Assembly: GCA_021779775.1 (NCBI GenBank)
Contig: JAJYAB010000006.1
Span: 1-16,578 of the forward strand
DNA from: Actinomycetes bacterium
GTDB taxonomy: Bacteria; Actinomycetota; Acidimicrobiia; Acidimicrobiales; UBA8190
DNA length: 16,578 nt
Reading direction: 5' to 3'
The notes under the pieces were generated by a model that did not search any database, was not told the origin of the DNA, and saw only the letters and a list, made by a program, of their open reading frames with translations. The translations under genes were made by a program, and so were the position numbers. Position 1 is the stretch's first letter. The number at the start of each line of letters is the position of its first letter. Shown in pieces: positions 1-6,049 of this stretch.

Positions 1-2
1 AC

Positions 3-446
3 GCAGTGGTCCTCGTCTGCCGGCATGACGTGGCGAGCCTGGCCCAGGCTCGCTGGGCGGCGGAACGCCTGGCCGAGTGGGTGCCCGGCATGGTTTCCCT
101 GGTGCTGCGAGGAGCACCCCGCCAACGGGCAGACGAAGCATCGGCGCTCCTCGGCCTCGACGTGCTTGGGATCGTCCCGGAGGACAGCGCCGCCGCCGGA
201 GTGGCATGCGGCGCGCTCGGTGCGCAACGGTCCTTCGCTCGTTCAGGGCTGGTGGCGGCCGCAGCAGCGATATCGAATCGCATGCTGGCAGTCGCCAGCT
301 CGGTTCACGACGATGCGGCGGTGCCTTCCGTTGGCGACAGGGCGCAGGTGCAAGACGCCGCTCCGCAGACCCTGGTGGCCCGGATGGGGAGCCGCCTGCG
401 CCGCGGCAGCGTGAACGTCGCGCCGCTCGGAGAGCGGCCGGCATGA
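3..446 (+). CDS. TadZ/CpaE-like pilus localisation ATPase, C-terminal part (5' truncated by window)
   Basis: The reading frame is open to the left window edge, so only the last ~147 residues are seen. They resemble the C-terminal third of MinD/ParA-type proteins of the CpaE/TadZ group: a V-L-V-C-R-H-D strand, then a SLVLRG strand, a segment resembling the region where these proteins have '(L)GLPVLGVLPDD' (here LGLDVLGIVPED), and a final amphipathic helix. The Walker motifs would lie upstream, outside the window. TadZ-type ATPases are known to place the Tad secretion machine at a cell pole or membrane site. The stop TGA overlaps the ATG of tadA (ATGA), which implies translational coupling and supports the assignment. 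The last ~45 residues are low-complexity and basic. A different P-loop protein of the same superfamily cannot be excluded from this fragment. Confidence 0.72.
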   Translation, partial: AVVLVCRHDVASLAQARWAAERLAEWVPGMVSLVLRGAPRQRADEASALLGLDVLGIVPEDSAAAGVACGALGAQRSFARSGLVAAAAAISNRMLAVASSVHDDAAVPSVGDRAQVQDAAPQTLVARMGSRLRRGSVNVAPLGERPA

Positions 447-1882
447 CTGGCGATCACCGATCCGTCGTTGCGCGGCTCCGGGCGGAGGTGGCAGATGACC
501 TCCTGCGCGAGGGCCGGCGGCACCTCTCCCTTGCCGATCGGAGGGAGCTGACGCGGCAACTTGCGCTGTCACGCCTCCGGCGCCAGGCCAGCGACCGGGT
601 GGCAGCCGGCGAGACCCCGCTTGACCCGCTGCAGGAGCAGGAGCTGGCGCATGCGGTCCTCGACGCGCTGTTCGGCCTTGGCCGGCTGCAGGCCCTGGTC
701 GATGACGAGCGCACCGAGAACATCGACGTGAACGGGTGCGACAGGGTTTGGGTCACCTACGCCGACGGCACGAAGGCAGCAGCACCGCCCATCGCCGAGA
801 CGGACAGCGAGCTCGTGGAGATGCTCCGGTCGGCAGCGGCACGGTTCGGGCTGAGTGAGCGCCGGTTCGATACGGCGCACCCGGAGCTCGACCTGCGGTT
901 GCCGGACGGCAGCCGCCTGTCGGCACTGATGGGGGTCACGGGGCGCCCGGTGGCATCGATCCGCCGGCATCGGTTCGTGCACCTGACCCTGGCCGAGCTC
1001 GTGCGGATGGGATCCATCGACGATGGCATTGCCAGCCTTCTTCGGGCAGCAGTCAGGGCTCGGAAGAACATTGTCGTTGCCGGGGCGATGAACGCGGGCA
1101 AGACCACGCTGGTCCGGGCGCTTGCCGCCGAGATCCCCATGCGCGAGCGGATCGTCACCATCGAGCAGGCGTTCGAGCTCGGCGTGGCCGGCGACGACAC
1201 CCGCCATCCTGATGCTGTCGCTCTCGAGGCCCGCGAGGCGAACGCCGAAGGCGTCGGCGAGATCACCATGGCCCGGCTCGTGCGCCGGGCGCTGCGGATG
1301 AACGCCGACCGGGTGATTGTCGGCGAGGTCCTGGGGGACGAGATCATCCCGATGTTAAATGCGATGAGCCAGGGCCGATCCGGATCGATGTGCACGATCC
1401 ATGCCGACTCATCGGAGGGGGCGTTCCGGCGGATGGCGTCCTACGCCGTGCAGGCGGCGGAGCGCCTGCCGCTCGAGGCGACCAACGTGCTGATCGCCGG
1501 AGCGATCCACTTGGTTGTCTTCGTCGACGTGATCGACAGCACCGAGGATCCTGAGGTCTCGACCAGCTCGATGGACGGGTTCGAGGCCCCGCATGAGCCA
1601 CCGTTCGCCGGCCTCCAGGACCACGCCAGCCTCCAGGACCAGTCGGTGGGTCCTGGTTCCTCCGTGGTGCGGTTCCCTGCCGTCCGTCGCCGCCGCTTCG
1701 TGTCGTCGATCCGGGAGGTCGTCGGGGCCGACGGCCTGAACGTCGTCTCCAACGAGGTGGTACGACCGGGGGGGGACAGCGGAGCGACGGTCGGTGCACC
1801 ACTGCGGTCCTCGACGCTCCACGAGCTGGTGGCACACGGGTTCCAACCCGAGCTGCTACACGGGCTGGGCGATCATCGGTGA
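443..1882 (+). CDS. tadA: TadA/CpaF-family Flp pilus assembly secretion ATPase
   Basis: A 479-residue hexameric ATPase of the type II/IV secretion superfamily that would power Flp pilin or pseudopilin extrusion at the cytoplasmic face. The N-terminal domain (about 1-190) is followed by a Walker A, GAMNAGKT at residues 214-221. The Walker B/Asp-box region is RVIVGEVLGDE (from residue 290) followed by the family signature M-(S)-Q-G-x-x-G-S-x-C-T-I-H-A. The canonical P-loop GxTGSGKT is changed to GAMNAGKT but keeps G, K and T. The ATG at 443 was chosen because it overlaps the upstream stop and has GGAGAG 8 nt upstream; an open frame back to 77 lies inside the preceding gene. Between FVDVID and RRRFVSSIREVVGADG there is an insertion of about 47 residues that is not expected in the family. 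tadB follows with a GTGA overlap. Confidence 0.95.
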   Translation: MTGDHRSVVARLRAEVADDLLREGRRHLSLADRRELTRQLALSRLRRQASDRVAAGETPLDPLQEQELAHAVLDALFGLGRLQALVDDERTENIDVNGCDRVWVTYADGTKAAAPPIAETDSELVEMLRSAAARFGLSERRFDTAHPELDLRLPDGSRLSALMGVTGRPVASIRRHRFVHLTLAELVRMGSIDDGIASLLRAAVRARKNIVVAGAMNAGKTTLVRALAAEIPMRERIVTIEQAFELGVAGDDTRHPDAVALEAREANAEGVGEITMARLVRRALRMNADRVIVGEVLGDEIIPMLNAMSQGRSGSMCTIHADSSEGAFRRMASYAVQAAERLPLEATNVLIAGAIHLVVFVDVIDSTEDPEVSTSSMDGFEAPHEPPFAGLQDHASLQDQSVGPGSSVVRFPAVRRRRFVSSIREVVGADGLNVVSNEVVRPGGDSGATVGAPLRSSTLHELVAHGFQPELLHGLGDHR

Positions 1883-2751
1883 ACATCCTCGTCTTCTGCT
1901 CCGTCGTGGGTGTGGGTGCCGGCATCGCGATGCTCGTCGCCTCGCTCAGGAGCCCTCGGGTTGTCGACGCTGTGCACCGCCGGAACGTTGGTCCGGCCGC
2001 TGCATCGTCACGGGTGACGAAGCGATGGGGTGGTGCTTCCCTCTCCCGCCGGGTGGTTCTGCCGGTGTTCGCCGGCGGTCTGGCCGGAGCGCTCACGCGT
2101 TGGCCCGTTGCAGCGGTTGCTGCAACCCTGGCGGTTGCCGCGGCGCCGCGGCTGGTGAGCCGGGACAGCGCTCGTGACGCGGTCCGTAGGGCAGAAGCCA
2201 TCGCATCCTGGACGGAGCTGCTCCGAGACTCCCTGGCAGCGTCTGCCGGGCTGGGCCAGGCCATCGGCTCCACCGTTGCCGTCGCTCCGGCCCCGGTACG
2301 GCAGCCGGTGGCCCGTCTGGCGGACAGGTTGGCCACCGGCATGGCCATGGAACAGGCGCTCCGGATGTTCGCGGCAGAGCTGGCCGACCCGAGCGGGGAC
2401 GTCGTCGTCTGCGCCCTGCTGCTGGCGGCCAGGGCCAAGGCTCAGCGATTGGCCGATCTGCTCGGGGCACTGGCGGAGTCCATCCGCGAGGACGCCTCCC
2501 TCCGGCTGCGAATCGAAGCTGGTCGAGCCTCGGCGAAGAGCGGGGTCAGGACGATCGTCGTGTTCTCGGTGCTGTTCGCCGGTGCCCTGGCGCTGCTGGC
2601 TCGGAGCTACCTCGCGCCTTTTGGCTCCACGGTCGGGGAATGCTTCCTCGGGTTGGTCGTAGCTTGCTACGCGGCCGGCATCGCGTTGATGGTCCGGATG
2701 GTGGAGCCGCCACAGCCCGTCCGGATGCTCGATACGTCGGAGCTCGCATGA
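1879..2751 (+). CDS. tadB: TadB-like inner-membrane platform protein (T2SSF domain)
   Basis: A 290-residue polytopic membrane protein that together with TadC forms the platform on which the TadA ATPase acts. Hydrophobic segments lie at about 3-23, 59-91, 222-241 and 254-274. The cytoplasmic helical T2SSF-type domain (about 105-215) carries the W-x-E-x-L-R-D-S and G-x-x-x-E-x-A-L pattern common in this family. The GTG start at 1879 overlaps the tadA stop (GTGA), with no strong Shine-Dalgarno, which suggests translational coupling. Length and position directly after tadA fit TadB. Assignment to TadB rather than TadC rests on gene order. Confidence 0.9.
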   Translation: MNILVFCSVVGVGAGIAMLVASLRSPRVVDAVHRRNVGPAAASSRVTKRWGGASLSRRVVLPVFAGGLAGALTRWPVAAVAATLAVAAAPRLVSRDSARDAVRRAEAIASWTELLRDSLAASAGLGQAIGSTVAVAPAPVRQPVARLADRLATGMAMEQALRMFAAELADPSGDVVVCALLLAARAKAQRLADLLGALAESIREDASLRLRIEAGRASAKSGVRTIVVFSVLFAGALALLARSYLAPFGSTVGECFLGLVVACYAAGIALMVRMVEPPQPVRMLDTSELA

Positions 2752-3653
2752 CCCTCGTCGTCGTGGCCGCGTTCGGGTGTGGGCTGGGAATCACCGCACT
2801 CATCCGTTCGATGCGTCCCGCCCCCAGCCCATTGCATACGCGATTGTCGCCGCTCGATCGCGCCGAGCTCGGCGATCCTGGACGGGCGGCAGGACAGGAG
2901 ACCGCATCGCGCCGGGCACGCTCGGCAGCGGGAAGGCGGCTCGCCGCTGCGATGACGGATCACGCGTGGACCCCCCCGAGGGTGACCCGGGCGCTCGCGC
3001 TCACCCGGACCGCCCTTCCGGACATCTGCGGGCAGGCGACGGTAACCGCGGCCATCGGCGGCGTGGCCATGCCTGCGGCGTGGGCCCTCGCCATGTTCGG
3101 CGGAGCTCACCTCCCGATATCGCTGCCACTTTGGGCGGCGATCGTCGGTGCTGGAGCCGGCTGGCTCGTCCCTTTCGCCGCGGTGTTGCGGGACGCACGG
3201 GTTGCCCGCCGGGAGCTTCGCAGGACCGTGGGCGTCTACCTCGACCTGGTGGTGCTCTGCCTCGCCGGCGGGATGGGCGTCGAAGGTGCCCTGCATGCTG
3301 CAGCGGACGTCACCGAAAGCCCGTCATCCTCGAGGATCGTCGAGGTGCTCGAGCATGCGAGGCACGCAGGAGAGTCACCGTGGTCGGCTCTCGGCGAGCT
3401 CGGCTCGGAGCTCGGCGTCAGTGAGCTCACCGAGCTTGCCGGTGCGGTGACGCTGGCTGGCACCGAAGGGACCCGGGTACGAGCCACCTTGACGGCCAAG
3501 GCCACGTCGATCCGCCGGCATGAGCTGGCCGAAGCCGAGACGGAGGCGAACACGGTGACGGAGCGGCTCTTCCTCCCCGCGGTCCTCCTGCTCGTCGGGT
3601 TTCTCGTGTTCCTCGGATATCCGGCGATCGCCCGCATCTCGACCGGGCTATGA
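2748..3653 (+). CDS. tadC: TadC-like inner-membrane platform protein (T2SSF domain)
   Basis: A 301-residue membrane protein, the second platform component of the Tad machine. Hydrophobic stretches are at about 1-19, 97-117, 122-146 and 275-293. The T2SSF domain (about 160-290) contains YLDLVVLCLAGGMGVEGAL, a hallmark of TadC proteins, and the final helix FLPAVLLLVGFLVFLGYPA. The ATG at 2748 overlaps the tadB stop (ATGA) and has GGAG 5 nt upstream; the frame stays open back to 2640 but that part lies inside tadB. This is the last gene of the first tad block. Instead of the pilin gene expected next, a mobile-element scar on the other strand follows. Confidence 0.9.
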   Translation: MTLVVVAAFGCGLGITALIRSMRPAPSPLHTRLSPLDRAELGDPGRAAGQETASRRARSAAGRRLAAAMTDHAWTPPRVTRALALTRTALPDICGQATVTAAIGGVAMPAAWALAMFGGAHLPISLPLWAAIVGAGAGWLVPFAAVLRDARVARRELRRTVGVYLDLVVLCLAGGMGVEGALHAAADVTESPSSSRIVEVLEHARHAGESPWSALGELGSELGVSELTELAGAVTLAGTEGTRVRATLTAKATSIRRHELAEAETEANTVTERLFLPAVLLLVGFLVFLGYPAIARISTGL

Positions 3654-3780
3654 GCTCGAGCGGGTTGTGAAAAGGCGATGGGCTCATGAATTCTGGAGCA
3701 CCGAACGGCTCGAACCCAAGGATGGCATGGTCGTGACGGGCACGCGTGGACCCTGGGGTTTGGCGAACCCGCTGGCCCCG
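3654..3780. other. Spacer between tadC and the mobile-element scar
   Basis: No gene, tRNA or clear hairpin terminator is visible. It contains the 13-mer cacgcgtggaccc (3741-3753), which also occurs inside tadC at 2961-2973; both copies are preceded by tgacgg. It may contain the left boundary of the insertion, but no target duplication matching the right side was recognised. Confidence 0.4.
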
Positions 3781-4230
3781 TCAGCCCGCCTTGCGCCGCG
3801 GCGGTCTCGTTTCTGGGGAGAGGAGCTGGTGGACCCGCTGGTGCGAGATGCCCAAGATCACGGCGGCGTCACGCATGCTGATGCCGCGACCGGTGAGCGC
3901 GGCGGCGGCTTTGCGGGTCTGCTCGACGGCGAGACGGTCCGCGTTGCGGGCTTGCTTACGGGCCTGGCGTGCCTGCTCCACGGTCTTGCTGGTGGTCTTT
4001 GGCAGCACCGGGCGGGGGACGAGCTCGATCTCGTCCTCGCCGGTGCCGAACCACAAGGCGGAGGCTTCGCGCATGCGGGCGAGGGCCTGCTCGACAGTCT
4101 TGCCCCAGGTGTGGACCCGTGGTTCCTCCTCGAGCTCGACCGTCCAGCGGCCGTCCTTCTCCCGCTCCAGGCGGGCGGTGTAGGTCTTCATGTTCTCCTC
4201 CATCGGGGTCGTGGCGGTGTCGTCGCTCAT
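3781..4230 (-). CDS. hicB: HicB-like antitoxin with C-terminal helix-turn-helix
   Basis: A 149-residue protein. The N-terminal HicB-like fold begins at MKTYTARLE (residue 14 of this start) and continues through GRWTVELEEEP and TVEQALARMREA. A charged helical linker (KTVEQARQARKQARNADRL) leads to a C-terminal helix-turn-helix, ISMRDAAVILGISHQRVHQL. HicB proteins neutralise the HicA mRNA interferase and usually repress their own operon through the DNA-binding tail. The ATG at 4230 was chosen because it overlaps the stop of the hicA remnant (ATGA) and has AGGTGG upstream. An internal ATG at 4191, where family similarity starts, has a stronger GGAGGA and may be the true start (136 aa). The partner toxin is truncated, so this looks like an orphan antitoxin. 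Confidence 0.8.
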   Translation of the reverse strand: MSDDTATTPMEENMKTYTARLEREKDGRWTVELEEEPRVHTWGKTVEQALARMREASALWFGTGEDEIELVPRPVLPKTTSKTVEQARQARKQARNADRLAVEQTRKAAAALTGRGISMRDAAVILGISHQRVHQLLSPETRPPRRKAG

Positions 4231-4340
4231 CGGGTGAGCCACCTCGGGCCGAGGCACGCTTCGAGGTCCCGCTCGACGGAGCGGAGCGTCCCTGCGGTGA
4301 CTTCGCCGGCGTGGATGGGGACCAACGCCCGGGCGGCCAC
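4227..4340 (-). pseudogene. hicA: HicA toxin remnant, C-terminal part only
   Basis: A short frame directly upstream of and overlapping hicB encodes VPIHAGEVTAGTLRSVERDL and a short tail. This matches the pattern of the C-terminal strand and helix of HicA toxins (V-P-x-H-x-G...G-T-L-R-x-I). Reading upstream, the frame has only a GTG at 4340 and then a TAG at 4350-4352. No HicA N-terminal half, with the RNA-contacting basic segment and catalytic GSH histidine, is found in any frame before the recombinase remnant begins. HicA is normally about 60-80 residues; about half is missing. The ATGA overlap with hicB is typical of intact hicAB pairs and supports the identification. The fragment is short, so the call rests on a few motif residues plus context. 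Confidence 0.6.
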
Positions 4341-4347
4341 TGCTCTA

Positions 4348-4363
4348 GTCTATCCATATAGAC
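4348..4363. promoter_or_regulatory. Operator-like palindrome 1 upstream of hicAB remnant
   Basis: Perfect inverted repeat gtctat-ccat-atagac. It lies just upstream of the hicA remnant on the - strand, 24 bp centre-to-centre from a second palindrome with nearly the same half-site (GTCTAY). Two related sites ahead of an HTH-containing HicB suggest the autoregulatory operator. The surrounding ~50 bp is clearly more AT-rich than the rest of the window. Function is inferred. Confidence 0.55.
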
Positions 4364-4368
4364 GGACT

Positions 4369-4390
4369 AGCGTCTACTCATGTAGACGCT
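4369..4390. promoter_or_regulatory. Operator-like palindrome 2, overlapping the recombinase remnant stop
   Basis: Perfect 9-bp inverted repeat agcgtctac / gtagacgct with a tcat spacer. The inner half-site GTCTAC repeats that of palindrome 1 (GTCTAT), with the same 4-nt spacer. The tca at 4378-4380 in the spacer is the stop codon of the recombinase fragment on the - strand. It could be read as a hairpin at the end of the recombinase gene, but the shared half-site with palindrome 1 favours a protein-binding pair. Confidence 0.55.
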
Positions 4391-4890
4391 ACTGGCTGGT
4401 TGGTGGTGTGGGCGTAGCGCTCGGCCGGGACGTGCAACCGCAGAGTCGTGGTCGAGAGCCAGTGATGTCCGAGAAGGTCCTGGATGGCCTCGAGGTCCAT
4501 GCCTCTGGTGTACAGCGACGAGGCACAGAAGTGGCGAAAGGCGTGCGGGGTGAGCCGTCCCTTCCAGGCCGCCAGCCAATGGTCGACGACCCCTGCGGGC
4601 CCGGCCCGGAGCGCCTCGGCGTCGTTGATGCAGGGCACGAGGTGGGTCGTTGGCCCCGGCCGCGGCTGCCCTTGCCGAAGCGGACGTGCAGCTTGCCGAG
4701 CTCGCCCAGATCAGGCTGGCAGTCGCCCACGCCGAGCATGACCGTCTCGGCGATGCGCAGGCCGGCGCGCCGCTACAGCGATGCAGCCAGATAGTCGTGG
4801 GGTGTCGGGAGGTACCGGTGGGCAGCGGGCAAACCGGCTGCCTAAGCGGCGAACAGAACCCCCGCGTGGGCCTTCGGCAGCGGGGCCCGT
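4378..4890 (-). pseudogene. Decayed tyrosine recombinase/integrase remnant
   Basis: Read on the - strand, pieces in two frames join into the C-terminal part of a phage/plasmid-type tyrosine recombinase. In one frame: PTPHDYLAASL, a TAG stop (4773-4775), then RRAGLRIAETVMLGVGDC and GKLHVRFGKGSRGRG. After a frameshift near 4640-4660: LTPHAFRHFCASSLY (catalytic His/Arg box) and GMDLEAIQDLLGHHWLSTTT. A second in-frame TAG is at 4842-4844. Both ambers sit where Trp (TGG) would be plausible. About 50 residues seem deleted between the GKGSRGRG segment and LTPHAFRH. Where the nucleophile tyrosine is expected (T-x-x-Y-x-H) the sequence reads TLRLHV, so the tyrosine is absent. The upstream boundary is approximate and the N-terminal half is gone. 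It must be inactive. Confidence 0.8.
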
Positions 4891-4931
4891 CCTGCGCCGT
4901 GATCACCTCGGGCTGTCCGGCTACAGGTCGG

Positions 4932-4995
4932 TCCCAACACCAAGGCGTCCCAACACCAAGGCGTCCCAACACGAAGGCGTCCCAACATGAAGGAG
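4932..4995 (+). repeat. 16-bp tandem repeat (4 units) running into the pilin ribosome binding site
   Basis: Units of tcccaacaccaaggcg at 4932-4947 and 4948-4963, then tcccaacacgaaggcg (4964-4979) and tcccaacatgaaggag (4980-4995). The changes accumulate toward the gene, and in the last unit the aaggcg core becomes aaggag, a good Shine-Dalgarno 9 nt before the pilin ATG at 5005. Confidence 0.9.
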
Positions 4996-5004
4996 TAGAG
5001 CGCC

Positions 5005-5193
5005 ATGTACCTGCAACTGCATATCTTGTGGGCAATCGCCCGTGCTCGGATGAGCAGCCCGGGTCGCGACGAGCGGGGCACCGTTGTGGAGAAGGTGATC
5101 CTGACGGCGATCTTCGCCACGCTCGCTATCGCGGTCGGGGCCATCATCGTGAGCAAGGTGACGGCGGCGGCGAACAACATCCCGCTCAAGTGA
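5005..5193 (+). CDS. Flp-type (class IVb) pilin precursor
   Basis: A 62-residue small prepilin. A 25-residue leader ends in DERG, followed by TVVEKVILTAIFATLAIAVG, a single hydrophobic helix (about 31-52), and a very short polar tail. Flp pilins are cleaved by a dedicated prepilin peptidase and polymerise through this helix. The start at 5005 is supported by AAGGAG 9 nt upstream; the ATG at 5050 has no such site. The conserved glutamate is at +4 if cleavage follows Gly25, or +5 if it follows Arg24, which is unusual. The stop overlaps the GTG of the next TadE-like gene. It is separated from tadABC by the mobile scar and therefore may need its own promoter, which I could not identify. Confidence 0.85.
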   Translation: MYLQLHILWAIARARMSSPGRDERGTVVEKVILTAIFATLAIAVGAIIVSKVTAAANNIPLK

Positions 5194-5624
5194 GCAGAAC
5201 GCGGGCGGGGTCGGTCCGGCCATCTGCTGGAAATCCCGCCCCCGGCGTTCCCGGCCGGGCAGACTGCGGCAGCTCCGTCGTCGAGGCGGTGGTGCTGGTG
5301 CCGGTGATCATGGTGCTGGTCGTGCTCTGCCTGCAGGCCGCCCTTTGGGCACAGGCCGACTGGGCGGTGCAGAGCGCAGCGACCCAGAGCGAGCGGATTG
5401 CCAGCGGTATGGGTGGGAGCATGCCCGCCGGAGCATCTGCCGCAGAGCGCATGCTGGGGTCGGACCGCGCCGTTCGTAACCCTGTGGTCTCCGTTCGGAT
5501 GATCCCCGGAGCTCAGGTCGAGGTTGTTATCACCGCCTCGGCGACCTCGGTGCTGCCAGGTATCCGCATGCATGTCCGCGCGGATCGTGTGGGCCCTGCA
5601 CAGGTGTTCCGGGTCCATCAATGA
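5190..5624 (+). CDS. TadE-like pseudopilin 1
   Basis: A 144-residue protein with a leader of about 27 residues ending in Cys-Gly, then S-S-V-V-E (Glu32 at +5), then a hydrophobic helix VVLVPVIMVLVVLCLQAALW (about 33-52). This is the TadE signature of a prepilin-peptidase cleavage site followed by an N-terminal helix. The rest is a small extracytoplasmic domain. TadE proteins are minor pilins needed for Flp pilus assembly. The GTG at 5190 was chosen because it overlaps the pilin stop (GTGA) and is in frame; the frame is open far upstream but only through the repeat and scar. It overlaps the next gene by ATGA. Confidence 0.82.
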   Translation: MSRTRAGSVRPSAGNPAPGVPGRADCGSSVVEAVVLVPVIMVLVVLCLQAALWAQADWAVQSAATQSERIASGMGGSMPAGASAAERMLGSDRAVRNPVVSVRMIPGAQVEVVITASATSVLPGIRMHVRADRVGPAQVFRVHQ

Positions 5625-6049
5625 AGCGCTCGTCGTGTCCCGGGCTTGGCGAGGGCGGCAGCTTGGCCGTCGAGATCGTGGTCCTGGCGCCGGTGTTCCT
5701 GGTGTTCGTGTTCGCCATCGTCGGCATGACCCGGGTCGAAGCGGCACGCCAGGAGATCATCGGAGCAGCCCGGGGGGCAGCTCAGGCGGCGTCGGGAGCA
5801 CTGGACGGGCCGGATGCCCAGGCAGTCGCGCAGATGGAGGCTATGCCGACGTTCTCGGGAGGGAGACGAACGTGTCTGGACCCCATCGTCTCGACCGACA
5901 CCTCGGCGTTCGTTCCGGGTGGATCGGTGGCAGTGACCATCTCATGTCGGATCGACCTGTCGGACGTGCTCGTGCCCGGGATGCCCGGATCCATCGTGGT
6001 CCGGACACGGCAGAGCGCGCCTATCGATCGTTATCGGGGCTTCGGGTGA
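5621..6049 (+). CDS. TadE-like pseudopilin 2
   Basis: A 142-residue protein starting with ATG overlapping the stop of pseudopilin 1. The leader ends in EGG, followed by S-L-A-V-E (Glu18 at +5) and the hydrophobic helix IVVLAPVFLVFVFAIVGMTR (about 19-38), the classic TadE pattern. The exported domain has two cysteines (about residues 85 and 109) that could form a disulphide. It probably acts as the second minor pilin of the same machine, alongside pseudopilin 1. It ends with a GTGA overlap into the TadG-like gene. Confidence 0.84.
   Translation: MKRSSCPGLGEGGSLAVEIVVLAPVFLVFVFAIVGMTRVEAARQEIIGAARGAAQAASGALDGPDAQAVAQMEAMPTFSGGRRTCLDPIVSTDTSAFVPGGSVAVTISCRIDLSDVLVPGMPGSIVVRTRQSAPIDRYRGFG

Noticed and set aside
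77..442. Open frame extending tadA upstream of 443
   Set aside because: It overlaps the TadZ-like gene in another frame, its residues are Arg/Gly-rich shadow sequence, and the ATG at 443 has a Shine-Dalgarno and an ATGA junction.
1344..2438. 364-codon open frame on the - strand opposite tadA/tadB
   Set aside because: Antisense shadow of high-GC coding sequence: Ser/Arg/Ala/Thr-rich, no family motifs.
3700..3780. tRNA gene as an integration target next to the mobile scar
   Set aside because: No cloverleaf or T-loop pattern (GGTTCGAATCC-like) could be folded here; the element seems to have landed in the operon without a tRNA target.
3667..4794. 375-codon open frame on the + strand across the mobile scar
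   Set aside because: It is antisense to the HicB gene and the recombinase remnant, which carry clear motifs on the - strand. The + strand product shows no recognisable domain.
4932..4995. CRISPR array
   Set aside because: Units are directly adjacent 16-bp copies with no spacers, so it is a simple tandem repeat. The same applies to the arrays at 9508, 12865 and 15254.
4842..5747. 301-codon open frame on the - strand opposite the pilin and TadE genes
   Set aside because: Shadow frame. The + strand has overlapping pilin-type genes with cleavage motifs; only the last few codons may belong to the recombinase remnant.
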